Shown here piece by piece: positions 34,865 through 43,351 of a stretch of 64,000 nt of DNA. A program made the translations under genes and the position numbers. The stretch spans positions 6,923,501 through 6,987,500 of the forward strand of contig NZ_CP150269.1 in the NCBI RefSeq assembly GCF_037976825.1, written 5' to 3'. The stretch is from Paenibacillus sp. FSL K6-1330. Lineage in GTDB: Bacteria; Bacillota; Bacilli; Paenibacillales; Paenibacillaceae. The first letter of the stretch is position 1; every line of letters begins with the position of its first letter. The notes beneath the pieces were generated by a model, which searched no databases, was not told the DNA's origin, and saw only the letters and a program-made list of their open reading frames with translations.

Positions 34865-36691
34865 ATGTTATCTTCTATCAAACGATTCCTCATCGGAAGA
34901 CCCCTTAAATCAACGGAATTGGGCGAGCAAAAGCTGAACAAAACCAAAGCGCTGGCCATCCTTTCATCCGACGCCTTGTCGTCCGTGGCCTATGGACCTG
35001 AACAAATTCTGATCGTCTTGATGACCGTTGGCGCGGCTGCCTATTGGTATTCCATACCGATTGCCGTCGGGGTCCTGGTCTTATTGCTGGCACTTATCCT
35101 ATCATATAGACAAATTATTTTCTCATATCCGCATGGCGGCGGAGCCTACGTGGTTTCCAAACAGAATTTAGGCATGTATCCAGGATTGGTCGCTGGCGGC
35201 TCCCTGCTGGTCGACTACATCCTGACGGTTGCGGTCAGCGTATCGGCGGGGACGGACGCGATCACGTCGGCTTTTCCGGAATTGCATGCCTACAATCTGC
35301 CCATCTCCATCGTGTTCGTTCTATGTTTGACCGTACTCAATTTAAGAGGGGTTACGGAGTCGGCCACCATATTGGCTTATCCGGTTTACTTGTTTGTACT
35401 GGCGCTGTTTATCCTGATTGGCGTCGGAATATTCAACATAGCTACAGGCCATGCATCACCAGAGCTTCACACGCCGATCGGCACGCCTGTCGCCGGTCTC
35501 AGCTTATTCCTGCTCCTGCGGGCATTTGCCTCGGGCAGCTCTGCCCTGACCGGCGTTGAAGCCATTTCTAACGCCATCCCGAATTTCAAGGATCCCGCTC
35601 CGAATAATGCGGCCAAAACCTTGGTCGCGATGGGATCCTTGCTGGCAATGTTATTTTCGGGCATCGTATTCCTGGCCTATTACTATGGGGTTAGCCCCAG
35701 CGAGCAAGTCACTGTCGTTTCCCAGATTGCCGAGCATACTTTTGGACGAAACGTTTTTTATTACTTTATCCAAGGAACCACGGCTCTCATTCTGATCCTG
35801 GCCGCCAACACGGGATATTCCGCCTTCCCGCTGCTTGCCGTTAATCTGGCGAAGGATAAATTTATTCCCCGAATGTTCACCGTCCGGGGGGACCGTCTGG
35901 GATATTCAAACGGGATTATCATACTTGGGTTCTTCTCCATTCTGTTGCTGCTGGCTTTCGAAGGCAAAACCGAGCATCTGATTCCTCTGTATGCCGTCGG
36001 CGTGTTTATCCCTTTTACCCTCTCCCAAACAGGGATGATGGTGAAGTGGATTCGCGAAAAGCCCGAAGGATGGATCGTCAAGCTGATCATTAATACCACC
36101 GGCGCATGCATTAGCTTTATCGTGACGATGATCTTCTTTTTCACGAAATTCGCCCAAGTGTGGACCGTCTTGATTTTCCTGCCGCTGATCATTTGGATCT
36201 TCACACGAATCCACAAACATTATGAGGCCGTAGCAGACCAGCTGCGAATTACGACCTGTGAGCCGGTTAAGCCGATTGAGGGAAATGTTATTATTCTGCC
36301 TGTGGCGGGAATCACGCATGTGGTGGAGAACTCGCTGAATTATGCCAAATCACTGGGAGCAGGACAAATTATCGCGGTGTACGTGCCGTTCGAGCGGGAG
36401 GACGAGGCGGCCTTCCAGGAAAAATGGAAGAAGTGGCAGCCGGACATCCGGCTGGTGACGCTGCACTCGCCTTATCGGAGCATCATTCAGCCGCTGACCA
36501 AATTCATCGATACCGTGCAGCGGAAGGCAAGCGAATCCCACTACCAGGTTACCGTTGTCATACCGCAGTTCATCCCCAAGAAGGGCTGGCATAACTTCCT
36601 GCACAATCAGTCCAGCTTGCTCATTCGCGCACATTTACTGTATCGGAGAGATGTGATTATCACCACAGTACCTTACCATTTAAAAAAATAG
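34865..36691 (+). CDS. kimA: KimA (YdaO) potassium uptake transporter
   Basis: High-affinity potassium importer of the APC/KUP-like family, 608 residues (B. subtilis KimA 607). The N-terminus 'SIKRFLIGRPLKSTELGEQKLNKTKALAILSSDALSSVAYGPEQI' region is almost diagnostic. Twelve transmembrane helices run to about residue 450, then a cytoplasmic universal-stress-like domain ('GNVIILPVAGITHVVENSLNYAKS'), which in B. subtilis binds c-di-AMP. The frame opens with GTG 34856, but ATG 34865 matches the family start. It is controlled by the c-di-AMP riboswitch upstream, so it is switched off when cellular potassium and c-di-AMP are high. Confidence 0.94.
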   Translation: MLSSIKRFLIGRPLKSTELGEQKLNKTKALAILSSDALSSVAYGPEQILIVLMTVGAAAYWYSIPIAVGVLVLLLALILSYRQIIFSYPHGGGAYVVSKQNLGMYPGLVAGGSLLVDYILTVAVSVSAGTDAITSAFPELHAYNLPISIVFVLCLTVLNLRGVTESATILAYPVYLFVLALFILIGVGIFNIATGHASPELHTPIGTPVAGLSLFLLLRAFASGSSALTGVEAISNAIPNFKDPAPNNAAKTLVAMGSLLAMLFSGIVFLAYYYGVSPSEQVTVVSQIAEHTFGRNVFYYFIQGTTALILILAANTGYSAFPLLAVNLAKDKFIPRMFTVRGDRLGYSNGIIILGFFSILLLLAFEGKTEHLIPLYAVGVFIPFTLSQTGMMVKWIREKPEGWIVKLIINTTGACISFIVTMIFFFTKFAQVWTVLIFLPLIIWIFTRIHKHYEAVADQLRITTCEPVKPIEGNVIILPVAGITHVVENSLNYAKSLGAGQIIAVYVPFEREDEAAFQEKWKKWQPDIRLVTLHSPYRSIIQPLTKFIDTVQRKASESHYQVTVVIPQFIPKKGWHNFLHNQSSLLIRAHLLYRRDVIITTVPYHLKK

Positions 36692-36743
36692 CGGGCTTGT
36701 TCCGCTGCGACTTATACAAGGAATCCACTCCGCCAACAACACT

Positions 36744-36803
36744 AAAAAAGCTGCGATCATCCGATCCCTATTCTTAAGGGAGCGGTCAATTGCAGCTTTT
36801 TTT
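36744..36803. terminator. Bidirectional terminator between kimA and the formate channel gene
   Basis: AAAAAAGCTGC (36744-36754) pairs with GCAGCTTTTTTT (36792-36803); T runs are present in both directions and the flanking genes converge. Confidence 0.82.
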
Positions 36804-36836
36804 CCTCCGCCTAGACGCTTACCAGGCTTCGGGATA

Positions 36837-37709
36837 TTAAGAAACATTCTGCGCAGAATGAACCTGTTGAGCAGTGCCGGTAGTTGGCGCAGACGGCAGT
36901 GCGGCGTCTTGTTCGCCGCGAAGCATGACCTCAACCTTATCATCCTTCTTCAAATATACGGTCCCGTAGGCAGCTCCCACAAACAGCGCGCCTCCGACGA
37001 AATTGCCAAGCCATACCGGAATGAAGTTCACCAGATACTCGCCCCAGCTGTAATATCCTTCAAATATCGCTGCCGGAATGAGGAACATATTGGCCACCAC
37101 GTGCTGAAAGCCAATGGCTACAAACGCCATCGTCGGAAACCAGATCCCGAGAATTTTGCCACTCATCTGATCCGATCCGTAGGACAGCCACACAGCGAGC
37201 GCCACGAGCCAGTTGCACCCGATGCCCGACAAGAAGGCCTGCAGGAAGCTGTCGTCGATCTTATGACCTGCCATGTCCACCAGCTTCTCCAGATAAACGC
37301 CGCTGCCTGTCAGACCCGTCACATGACCAAAGAAATAAGCGACGAATAACGCCCCTGCCATATTGCTTACCGTGACAAGAGCTAAATTTCGTACCATTTC
37401 TTTCGTGGAAATTCGCTTCTTGAATCTGGCCAGGGACACGGCCATCATGTTGCCTGTCAGAAGCTCTCCGCCCGCTAGCAATACAAGAATCAGTCCGACA
37501 GGGAATATCGCCGCGCCTATAAAACCGGCAATGCCTCCCCAAGCCTCCGATGCTCCGGCAATTACGCGAATATCCAGCAAAAAGCCGAGCGCAATAAAAG
37601 CACCCGCCAAAAATCCTAATATCATCACGTTCATAGCGGAGTTATGTGCTTTTTTCACCCCGTTCTCCAAGGTGATCTCCGCAATGCGATCAGGTTTGTA
37701 ATAGGCCAT
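36837..37709 (-). CDS. Formate/nitrite channel, FocA/NirC family
   Basis: Pentameric anion channel of 290 residues with six transmembrane segments. The conserved pore His is in 'GFQHVVANMFLIP' (FocA GFEHSVANM). Other family motifs are 'GAFIALGF', 'LTGNMMAVSLARFKKRIS' and 'GNFVGGALFVGAAYG'. The frame opens at 37814, but ATG 37709 has GGGGGAG 8 bp upstream and fits the fold. It is monocistronic. Formate or nitrite transport would suit the molybdopterin oxidoreductase at 31936-34023, but the two are on separate transcripts. Confidence 0.9.
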   Translation of the reverse strand: MAYYKPDRIAEITLENGVKKAHNSAMNVMILGFLAGAFIALGFLLDIRVIAGASEAWGGIAGFIGAAIFPVGLILVLLAGGELLTGNMMAVSLARFKKRISTKEMVRNLALVTVSNMAGALFVAYFFGHVTGLTGSGVYLEKLVDMAGHKIDDSFLQAFLSGIGCNWLVALAVWLSYGSDQMSGKILGIWFPTMAFVAIGFQHVVANMFLIPAAIFEGYYSWGEYLVNFIPVWLGNFVGGALFVGAAYGTVYLKKDDKVEVMLRGEQDAALPSAPTTGTAQQVHSAQNVS

Positions 37710-37932
37710 GGCCGCTCCCCCATTTCTCCCGCATTCCGTCCTGAAATCTCTCGAATGCAGCGTCTGATGTTTCTGTTTACAGTTACTCATATTGTACCGC
37801 AGCCTCCATAGCAAGAACGTGAATTATATCACGATCGTGTGCGGCAGAGGGGACAAGACAGCCTCTGTCCTGGCTGCTCTTGATTTGCCCTGACTCATTC
37901 GCTCGAATCCGAGCGAGCGGTACATGTAAAAT

Positions 37933-37962
37933 AGCGGTGTCGGAGTTGACTCCGACACCGCT
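37933..37962 (-). terminator. Perfect 14-bp inverted repeat, terminator of the MFS gene
   Basis: AGCGGTGTCGGAGT (37933-37946) and its exact complement (37949-37962) are separated by only TG. The minus strand continues ATTTTACAT, so it can end the MFS transcript from 38103. Confidence 0.65.
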
Positions 37963-37981
37963 TGGTTGGTGCTTTTACAAC

Positions 37982-38112
37982 CATGTTCTAACCCAGCAAG
38001 CCTATGCCTTTAACCACCATCATGTTCGAATCCAGCAGCCTATGCCTTTTTACCGCACCATCATGTTCTAACCCGGCAAGCCTATGCCTTTATACCACCA
38101 GCCTATGCCTCG
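37982..38112. repeat. About 40-bp tandem repeats at the 3' end of the MFS gene
   Basis: Three imperfect copies start with CATGTTC at 37982, 38021 and 38062 (periods 39 and 41 bp), each containing GCCTATGCCTTT. A partial fourth copy (GCCTATGCCTCGG, 38101) contains the stop codon of the MFS gene. The array is confined to the 3' untranslated region. Confidence 0.75.
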
Positions 38113-39350
38113 GCGGCAGTCTCTACCCTAACAGGCGTTTCCTTTTCCTGAACCGGAACGTTCGAGATCGGAAGCTTCATGCTAATGAAGGATGACAGCA
38201 GGAAGAGCGCACCTGCCGTGAAATACACGACCACAATGGAGGTTGCCGACATATACCACCCCGTAAACCCGGAGCCGATGAGCAGCATGCCGGTAAAAAT
38301 CGGTGTCATCACGCCGTTCAGCCGACCGATGAATTTCTCTTCCACCTGCTGCATCATCACGGCCATCAATACCGTCTGCGCCATCGCCATCAGCACCCCG
38401 GTTATGAAGCGCATCGTGCCGGTCAGGATCGGCCACTGGGACAGCACCTCGACAAAGGTCGAAAGGCCAAGGAAGGCAAGCCCGGCGAACAGCAAGTAGG
38501 AACCTTTCACTTTGCCCGCAATCACCGCTGCGATCACACCGCCAATCAACATGCCAAGACCCTCTAGCGCGGTGAACCACTGAACGCTGGACATTGCCAA
38601 CTGTAGACGCTCCGTGATGACAAAGATATCGAGCGGCTGAACAAGTCCGCTGCCGAGCGCCAATAAAACGTAAACCACCAGCAGCACCTTCAGCAGCCGA
38701 CTGGAGCCGATGTAAGTGAAACCTGCCTTCAAGTCCTTCATAAATGAACCGGTCGATTCCGAATGGTTAGAGGGCTCATCCACACTGGAAGGGAGAAACA
38801 CCAGCACGATCGCCGAAGCGCCGAACAGAACCAACAAGCTGATTAAAGAGGCCTGCAATCCAAATGCTTGATAGATCGTCGTGCCGACCATCGGTCCCAA
38901 AATGATGAACAGCGACATCGAGGTCTGGGACAAAGCCGTTGCCGCGGGCACATGCTCATCCGGCAAGCAGCGCTTGATGATCTTCATGGACGAAGGCTGC
39001 GAGAATTGGGATACAACGGCTGAGACCAGGGTCACCGCAAACACGGCCTGCCAATATCCCGCATACACAACGAAGAGGATAAGCAATATGGATAAAAAGC
39101 TTAGAATGTCCCCCCAGATCATCGTTCGCTTGGGGCGCCAACGGTCCGCCAGCACGCCGCCAATCATGGAAATCACAAAGATCGGCGCGTATTCAATTAC
39201 GGTAAGCAGCGATACGGCGACCGGGTCATGGTTGCTCTTTTCCATAATGAAGAACAACAGCGCCATGTTGCGGATCCAGATCCCGATATTTTGCATAAAA
39301 TCCGAAAACATCAGCAGCACGAACGCGCGGTTTCCAAACAAATGCCTCAT
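38103..39350 (-). CDS. MFS exporter, MefA/EntS-like (MFS_3)
   Basis: Twelve-helix major facilitator of 415 residues. The N-terminus 'NRAFVLLMFSDFMQNIGIWIRNMALLFFIME' and 'IGGVLADRWRPKRTMIWGDI' (motif A) match the MFS_3 group that includes macrolide and siderophore exporters. It lies downstream of a TetR gene in the same direction. A palindrome (39368-39385), nearly identical to the one in front of the TetR gene, sits just upstream of the start codon, so it is predicted to be TetR-repressed and induced by its own substrate. Confidence 0.88.
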   Translation of the reverse strand: MRHLFGNRAFVLLMFSDFMQNIGIWIRNMALLFFIMEKSNHDPVAVSLLTVIEYAPIFVISMIGGVLADRWRPKRTMIWGDILSFLSILLILFVVYAGYWQAVFAVTLVSAVVSQFSQPSSMKIIKRCLPDEHVPAATALSQTSMSLFIILGPMVGTTIYQAFGLQASLISLLVLFGASAIVLVFLPSSVDEPSNHSESTGSFMKDLKAGFTYIGSSRLLKVLLVVYVLLALGSGLVQPLDIFVITERLQLAMSSVQWFTALEGLGMLIGGVIAAVIAGKVKGSYLLFAGLAFLGLSTFVEVLSQWPILTGTMRFITGVLMAMAQTVLMAVMMQQVEEKFIGRLNGVMTPIFTGMLLIGSGFTGWYMSATSIVVVYFTAGALFLLSSFISMKLPISNVPVQEKETPVRVETAAEA

Positions 39351-39367
39351 GTTTCATCCCCCTATTA

Positions 39368-39385
39368 AAACCGACTATTCGGTTT
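39368..39385. promoter_or_regulatory. TetR operator in front of the MFS gene
   Basis: AAACCGACTATTCGGTTT, an imperfect 18-bp palindrome with AAACCG/CGGTTT ends, 18 bp upstream of the MFS start. Confidence 0.78.
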
Positions 39386-39455
39386 AATTATATGTGCGGA
39401 AACGCCCACCTGCTTTCAAACCAACAGAAGCGTTTCCGATAAATCCTTCAATACA

Positions 39456-40049
39456 CTACGAACCTTGACTCGATAACACACCGTTTAAAAAGTAAGTTAC
39501 TCCCTTACGGTACAGCAGTCTCGATTCCTCCTGAGAACGTTCATAGTACAAAATCGACATTCCATCCAGAAGCGCGCCAAAAATGACGGATATCTCCTCG
39601 ACATCTTCTGCCGGTATCCGTCCCTCATCCGCTCCCTCCGTCAAAATCTCGCGGTAGAGCGTGCGCGGACCTTGCAGAATCGCCAGCATCTCGCCCACAA
39701 TCGTCTTATTCTCCGGCTGATTGATATAGAACTCCTCCGCGATCTTGGTGAGCGGATTCTGGAAGTCATCGACCATATGATCGGCAATGCCGTACAGCTT
39801 CTCCTCGAAGCTGGCGTAACGGGCTTTTTTATCGTTCCAGGCTTCCATCCATTCCTGATTCTGCTTCGCCAGCAGCTTGACGAACAAATCTTCCTTGCTC
39901 TCAAAGTGATAGTAGATACTTCCCTTACTGGCACCCGTATACTTGACCAGTTCATCCATGGATGTTGCCGCATACCCGCGCTGGATGAACAGTTCCTTTG
40001 CTTTATCCAGAATCATGTCCCGCTTTCGCTGCGCTTTTTCTGAAGACAT
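39456..40049 (-). CDS. TetR-family repressor
   Basis: DNA-binding repressor of 197 residues. The N-terminal TetR helix-turn-helix reads 'ILDKAKELFIQRGYAATSMDELVKYTGASKGSIYYHFESKEDLF', an almost consensus sequence. The C-terminal ligand domain carries 'VISVIFGALLDGMSILYYE'-like helices. The frame opens at 40088, but ATG 40049 is the natural start ahead of the helix-turn-helix. It probably represses itself and the MFS exporter through the matching palindromes at 40159-40176 and 39368-39385. Confidence 0.92.
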   Translation of the reverse strand: MSSEKAQRKRDMILDKAKELFIQRGYAATSMDELVKYTGASKGSIYYHFESKEDLFVKLLAKQNQEWMEAWNDKKARYASFEEKLYGIADHMVDDFQNPLTKIAEEFYINQPENKTIVGEMLAILQGPRTLYREILTEGADEGRIPAEDVEEISVIFGALLDGMSILYYERSQEESRLLYRKGVTYFLNGVLSSQGS

Positions 40050-40158
40050 CGATGTAAGCACTCCTTGCTTGTAAATAATAGTCCGCAATCAGTAAGCGGA
40101 AATCTGTTTCCTGTAATCAAAATGAATTTAAAATCAATGAACGCCATTCCAAATAAAA

Positions 40159-40176
40159 AAACCGACTGTACGGTTT
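40159..40176. promoter_or_regulatory. TetR operator in front of the tetR gene
   Basis: AAACCGACTGTACGGTTT, an imperfect 18-bp palindrome differing from the 39368 copy at two central bases. It is 110 bp upstream of the regulator start. Confidence 0.78.
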
Positions 40177-40228
40177 AATCATACTGAAAACATTCCCCCA
40201 TGTAAAGCGACGCCTTGACAATGACATA

Positions 40229-40258
40229 GAAAAAAGGACTTTGCCTAAGCAAAATCCT
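40229..40258 (-). terminator. Terminator after the DUF4352 lipoprotein gene
   Basis: AGGACTTTGC (40235-40244) and GCAAAATCCT (40249-40258) form a stem with one mismatch; T run on the minus strand. Confidence 0.78.
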
Positions 40259-40297
40259 CTCATCACTCGTACATCTCGAAACAAATATAATATTTTT

Positions 40298-40894
40298 TTA
40301 TTCCACTGCCCAAATGGCTCTTCCTTCTTTCATCGGATCGCCATAACTCAGCTGCAGCCCCGTAACCCCCTGTTTCACTTCGTACGGAATTTCTCCTGTC
40401 AGCTCGCCGCCTGGGGCAATGGTGCCGTCCAGCATCTTCACATCATCCGTAATGGGAACCGTATAGTTCAGATCGCTCGAGTCCGTCAGGGAAAAAGATA
40501 GCGCGGAAGAGATGACCAGCGGCTCCTGGCCATCGTTCTTCACGGTAATGTCAACCACTTTAAACGTATGACCCGGCTGGGGCTTTAAGTACTCGTCCCC
40601 TTCGGATTCGCGTACGCTGTTCAGCGTAATGACCGTGCCGTGATAATCCACCGTATCGCCCACCGCGGCAGATTCGCCGATCGGCTTCACATCTGTGTTG
40701 TCGGACGGTTGGTCCTCCCCTTGGGTTGGTTCTGCAGGCGGCTGCTCTTCAGATGTGTCCGTCTGACCTGTCCCCTCGCTATCCACAACAGCCGGCGGAG
40801 TTTCTGCGGGCGGATCAGCCTGATCATTGGAACAAGCAGCCGTCAGCAGCATGGAGAACAACACAGCCGAAGCCAGCATTACTTTTTTATTCAT
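40298..40894 (-). CDS. DUF4352 lipoprotein
   Basis: Secreted lipoprotein of 198 residues. The signal peptide 'SAVLFSMLLTAACSND' has lipobox TAAC. A Pro/Glu/Thr-rich linker (about residues 28-72) follows, then a DUF4352 immunoglobulin-like domain: 'VDYHGTVITLNSVRES' to 'HTFKVVDITVKNDGQEPLVIS' and 'EVKQGVTGLQLSYG'. This fold is common in cell-surface lipoproteins of Bacillota and no enzymatic activity is known. AGGAGG lies upstream of ATG. It is monocistronic. Confidence 0.85.
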   Translation of the reverse strand: MNKKVMLASAVLFSMLLTAACSNDQADPPAETPPAVVDSEGTGQTDTSEEQPPAEPTQGEDQPSDNTDVKPIGESAAVGDTVDYHGTVITLNSVRESEGDEYLKPQPGHTFKVVDITVKNDGQEPLVISSALSFSLTDSSDLNYTVPITDDVKMLDGTIAPGGELTGEIPYEVKQGVTGLQLSYGDPMKEGRAIWAVE

Positions 40895-40981
40895 ACTTTA
40901 TCCTACCTCCTGAAAGTCGATATCTACATGTCCGGATATTTTCCAATTCGCTGTAAAAATCCATATTCCTTCAAAAACACG

Positions 40982-41008
40982 AAAAAGACCCCCAAATTAG
41001 GGAGTCTT
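40982..41008 (-). terminator. Terminator after nox
   Basis: AAGACCCCC (40985-40993) and GGGAGTCTT (41000-41008) with one mismatch; minus strand continues TTTTTCGTG. Confidence 0.8.
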
Positions 41009-41032
41009 CTTCGTGAATGGATTACGAATGGC

Positions 41033-42394
41033 TTACGAATGCACCGGTGTTTTCGTCTCGATCGCCGGCAATGCCTGCAATCCAGCCGTGTTAAGGAAAT
41101 TCCACGGTTTGTTGTAATGCGGCTGGAAGAAGAAGTCGATGAATGCCAATTGATCAATCGTCATCCGATTCTGTATGCATACCGACAGCGTGTTAATGGA
41201 TTGCGTCATATCCACTTTGGAAATGACCTGTGCACCAAGCATCCGGCGGCTGTCTTGCTCATATACCACCTTCAGCGTAACCTCTTCGAAGGTAGGCATG
41301 AATTCCGGACGGTAATGATCCGTAATGGTGACCGTCTCCACTTTCAAACCTTCGTCCTTGGCGGCTCCTTCGGTCAATCCCGTCGAGGCAATGTTGTGTT
41401 CGTATATTTTCAATCCCGACGTACCTTGCGTTCCCATATATGGGGTTGTCGGCTGCACAAGATTGCGTGCAACGAGTGTTCCCATCCGGACGGCGTTAGT
41501 TGCCAGTGGAATGTACATCATTTTACCCGTCGGGTTATAGTGTACGGAGCAGCAATCGCCTGCTGCATATACATCCTGCTTGCTGCTCTGCATATATTGA
41601 TCCACGACGATGGCGCCATTTTTCAGCATATCCACTTGCCCCTTCAGCAGCTCCGTATTTGGACGGAAGCCGATGCAGAGGATCACCAGATCCGTGTCGA
41701 TCTCACCTTTATCGGTGATGACCTTGTTCACCTTGCCATTCTCGCCTTGGAAAGAAGTCACGGTCTGACCCAGGGCCATCTCAATCCCTTTTTCACGGAA
41801 GGATTCCTCGATCTTGCCGCTAAATTCAGGGTCCAGATATTTGTTTAGAATGCGGTCAGCACTATCAATCAGCGTAACCTGCTTGCCGTTCTGCTGGAAG
41901 GCTTCGACAAGCTCCACGCCGATATAACCGGCGCCGACAACCGTAATGTGTTTCGATTCCTGCGCTTTTTCAATGATCGCATTGGAATGATTGTAGTTTT
42001 TGCAGAGCAGAATATTATTGAGATCGATGCCTTCAAGCTTCGGTACGATTGGCCATGATCCGGTTGTGATAATCAGTTTATCATAGGTATCATCAAAAAT
42101 TTCTTCTGTAACCAGGTTCCGAACTTTCAAGCTTTTCTTATCCGTATCTACCGAGATAATCTCATGCTTCATCTTGGTTTCAACACCCAGCTCGTCGAGC
42201 TTCTGAGGTGAAGAATAGAACAAACCGTCAGGATCTTTTACAACGCCTCCAACGTAAAGCGCGATGCCGCAAGACAGGAATGAGATGTTATCATTGCGTT
42301 CATAAACGGTGATCTGGGCTTCTGGGTAAAGTTTGGCGGTATTCACGATGGCGGCCGTTCCTGCATGGGTACAACCGATAACTGCTACTTTCAT
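41033..42394 (-). CDS. nox: NADH oxidase (water-forming type)
   Basis: Flavin-dependent pyridine-nucleotide-disulfide oxidoreductase of 453 residues. The FAD-binding N-terminus is 'KVAVIGCTHAGTAAI'. The redox-active cysteine is in 'ISFLSCGIALYVGG' (Cys42, as in NADH oxidase and CoA-disulfide reductase). The NAD-binding loop is 'HITVVGAGYIGVELVEAF', and 'DVYAAGDCCSVHY' is the second FAD motif. The 'GTLVARNL' and C-terminal dimerisation parts match Lactococcus/Streptococcus H2O-forming Nox; CoA-disulfide reductase is the main alternative. It regenerates NAD+ from NADH using O2. The upstream region holds three Rex-like sites, fitting NADH/NAD+ control. Confidence 0.87.
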   Translation of the reverse strand: MKVAVIGCTHAGTAAIVNTAKLYPEAQITVYERNDNISFLSCGIALYVGGVVKDPDGLFYSSPQKLDELGVETKMKHEIISVDTDKKSLKVRNLVTEEIFDDTYDKLIITTGSWPIVPKLEGIDLNNILLCKNYNHSNAIIEKAQESKHITVVGAGYIGVELVEAFQQNGKQVTLIDSADRILNKYLDPEFSGKIEESFREKGIEMALGQTVTSFQGENGKVNKVITDKGEIDTDLVILCIGFRPNTELLKGQVDMLKNGAIVVDQYMQSSKQDVYAAGDCCSVHYNPTGKMMYIPLATNAVRMGTLVARNLVQPTTPYMGTQGTSGLKIYEHNIASTGLTEGAAKDEGLKVETVTITDHYRPEFMPTFEEVTLKVVYEQDSRRMLGAQVISKVDMTQSINTLSVCIQNRMTIDQLAFIDFFFQPHYNKPWNFLNTAGLQALPAIETKTPVHS

Positions 42395-42507
42395 GGTTTT
42401 TCCTCCTCCAAGTATGAAGCTTTATATTTGATTAAGATGAGCTCTTTTGCCTGGATTCATGCTTGGTAACGCTTGTTGAGCATGAATGTGGTGACTGGTA
42501 ATATTAT

Positions 42508-42604
42508 TTGTGAATGTTTTCACTTCGTACCCTTATTATAATGTGATTAATTTCACAGTTCAATAGGTAATTGCGTCATTCACATATTGTTCATAATTTC
42601 ACAT
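42508..42604. promoter_or_regulatory. Three Rex-like operators around the nox promoter
   Basis: TTGTGAATGTTTTCACTT (42508-42525), ATGTGATTAATTTCACAG (42541-42558) and TTGTTCATAATTTCACAT (42587-42604). All fit the TTGTGAANNNNTTCACAA Rex consensus to different degrees. The middle one fills the spacer between -35 and -10, the first covers the start of transcription, and the third lies upstream. Rex is known to repress NADH-consuming genes when NADH is low. Confidence 0.72.
42535..42563 (-). promoter_or_regulatory. Predicted promoter of nox
   Basis: On the minus strand TTGAAC (42558-42563), a 17-bp spacer and TATAAT (42535-42540). The spacer is itself a Rex-like palindrome. Confidence 0.75.
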
Positions 42605-42797
42605 AGTTGAGATGATAAAAGATGTTGACCAAGAATACGGGTTCGGTATCAGGGTAAGCTATAAGTGCCCGCCTCATGAAGTTGATTCAAGAATCATCTA
42701 TCCTATACGTGCTGCCTTGAAGGATCTTGCTTCTCCTGATCTAACGGAATGATACTTAGGGCTCAGTGTTCCGGTTAACAGAAGTGGTGTCCAAGAA

Positions 42798-42850
42798 AAA
42801 CAGGACTGTTCTCCTCAGAGGGAAATCCCCCAAAGAAAACAGCCCTGTTA
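42798..42850 (-). terminator. Terminator after the glutathione peroxidase gene
   Basis: AACAGGACTGTT (42799-42810) and AACAGCCCTGTT (42838-42849) form a 12-bp stem with one wobble, plus an inner GGG/CCC stem; the minus strand ends in TTTTTCTTGG. Confidence 0.78.
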
Positions 42851-42871
42851 TGTAATCGTTACTTCCTGCTA

Positions 42872-43351
42872 CTAACCAAGCAGAGATTCAATGGCACTCT
42901 TCATCGATTCCGGCGTATCCCTCGGTTCGAACCGCTGAACCACCTTACCCTCCCGGTCTACCAGAAACTTGGTGAAATTCCAAGCGATCTCTCCGCCTTC
43001 ATTCGGTCCTGGTTGCTCGGATTTCAAATATTGAAATAACGGATGCGTTTCTTCCCCATTGACGTCAATCTTCGCAAAGATTGGGAAATTCACACCATAA
43101 TTCAATTGACAGAACGATTCGGCCTCTTCACTTGTACCCGGCTCCTGTCCGCCAAACTGATTGCACGGGAAGCCAAGAACCTGCAGCCCTTGCTGGCTGT
43201 ATTGGTCATACAGCTGCTGAAGCTCTCCGTATTGCGGCGTAAGTCCGCACTGGCTTGCCGTATTTGCAATAATCAGAACCTTGCCTGAATACTGATCGAG
43301 CGAGACTTCCTGACCTTTGGTATTGGTTGCATGATATTCATAAACTGACAT
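42872..43351 (-). CDS. Glutathione peroxidase-family thiol peroxidase
   Basis: Cytoplasmic peroxidase of 159 residues. The catalytic Cys lies in 'ANTASQCGLTPQY' (the family's NVAS-x-C-G motif with Cys instead of selenocysteine). Gln is in 'GFPCNQFGGQEPG', which also holds the second Cys used in thioredoxin-dependent turnover, and Trp-Asn-Phe is in 'IAWNFTKFLVDREG'. In Bacillota these act as thioredoxin- or bacillithiol-linked peroxidases. GGGAGGAG lies upstream of ATG. It is divergent from the gene at 43643. Confidence 0.93.
   Translation of the reverse strand: MSVYEYHATNTKGQEVSLDQYSGKVLIIANTASQCGLTPQYGELQQLYDQYSQQGLQVLGFPCNQFGGQEPGTSEEAESFCQLNYGVNFPIFAKIDVNGEETHPLFQYLKSEQPGPNEGGEIAWNFTKFLVDREGKVVQRFEPRDTPESMKSAIESLLG

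Noticed and set aside
37982..38112. CRISPR array
   Set aside because: Units are imperfect, have no unique spacers and merge into a gene end; no cas genes are nearby.
40640..41848. Plus-strand open frame of 402 codons across the DUF4352 and nox genes
   Set aside because: It spans two real minus-strand genes and their terminator, which a true gene would not do.
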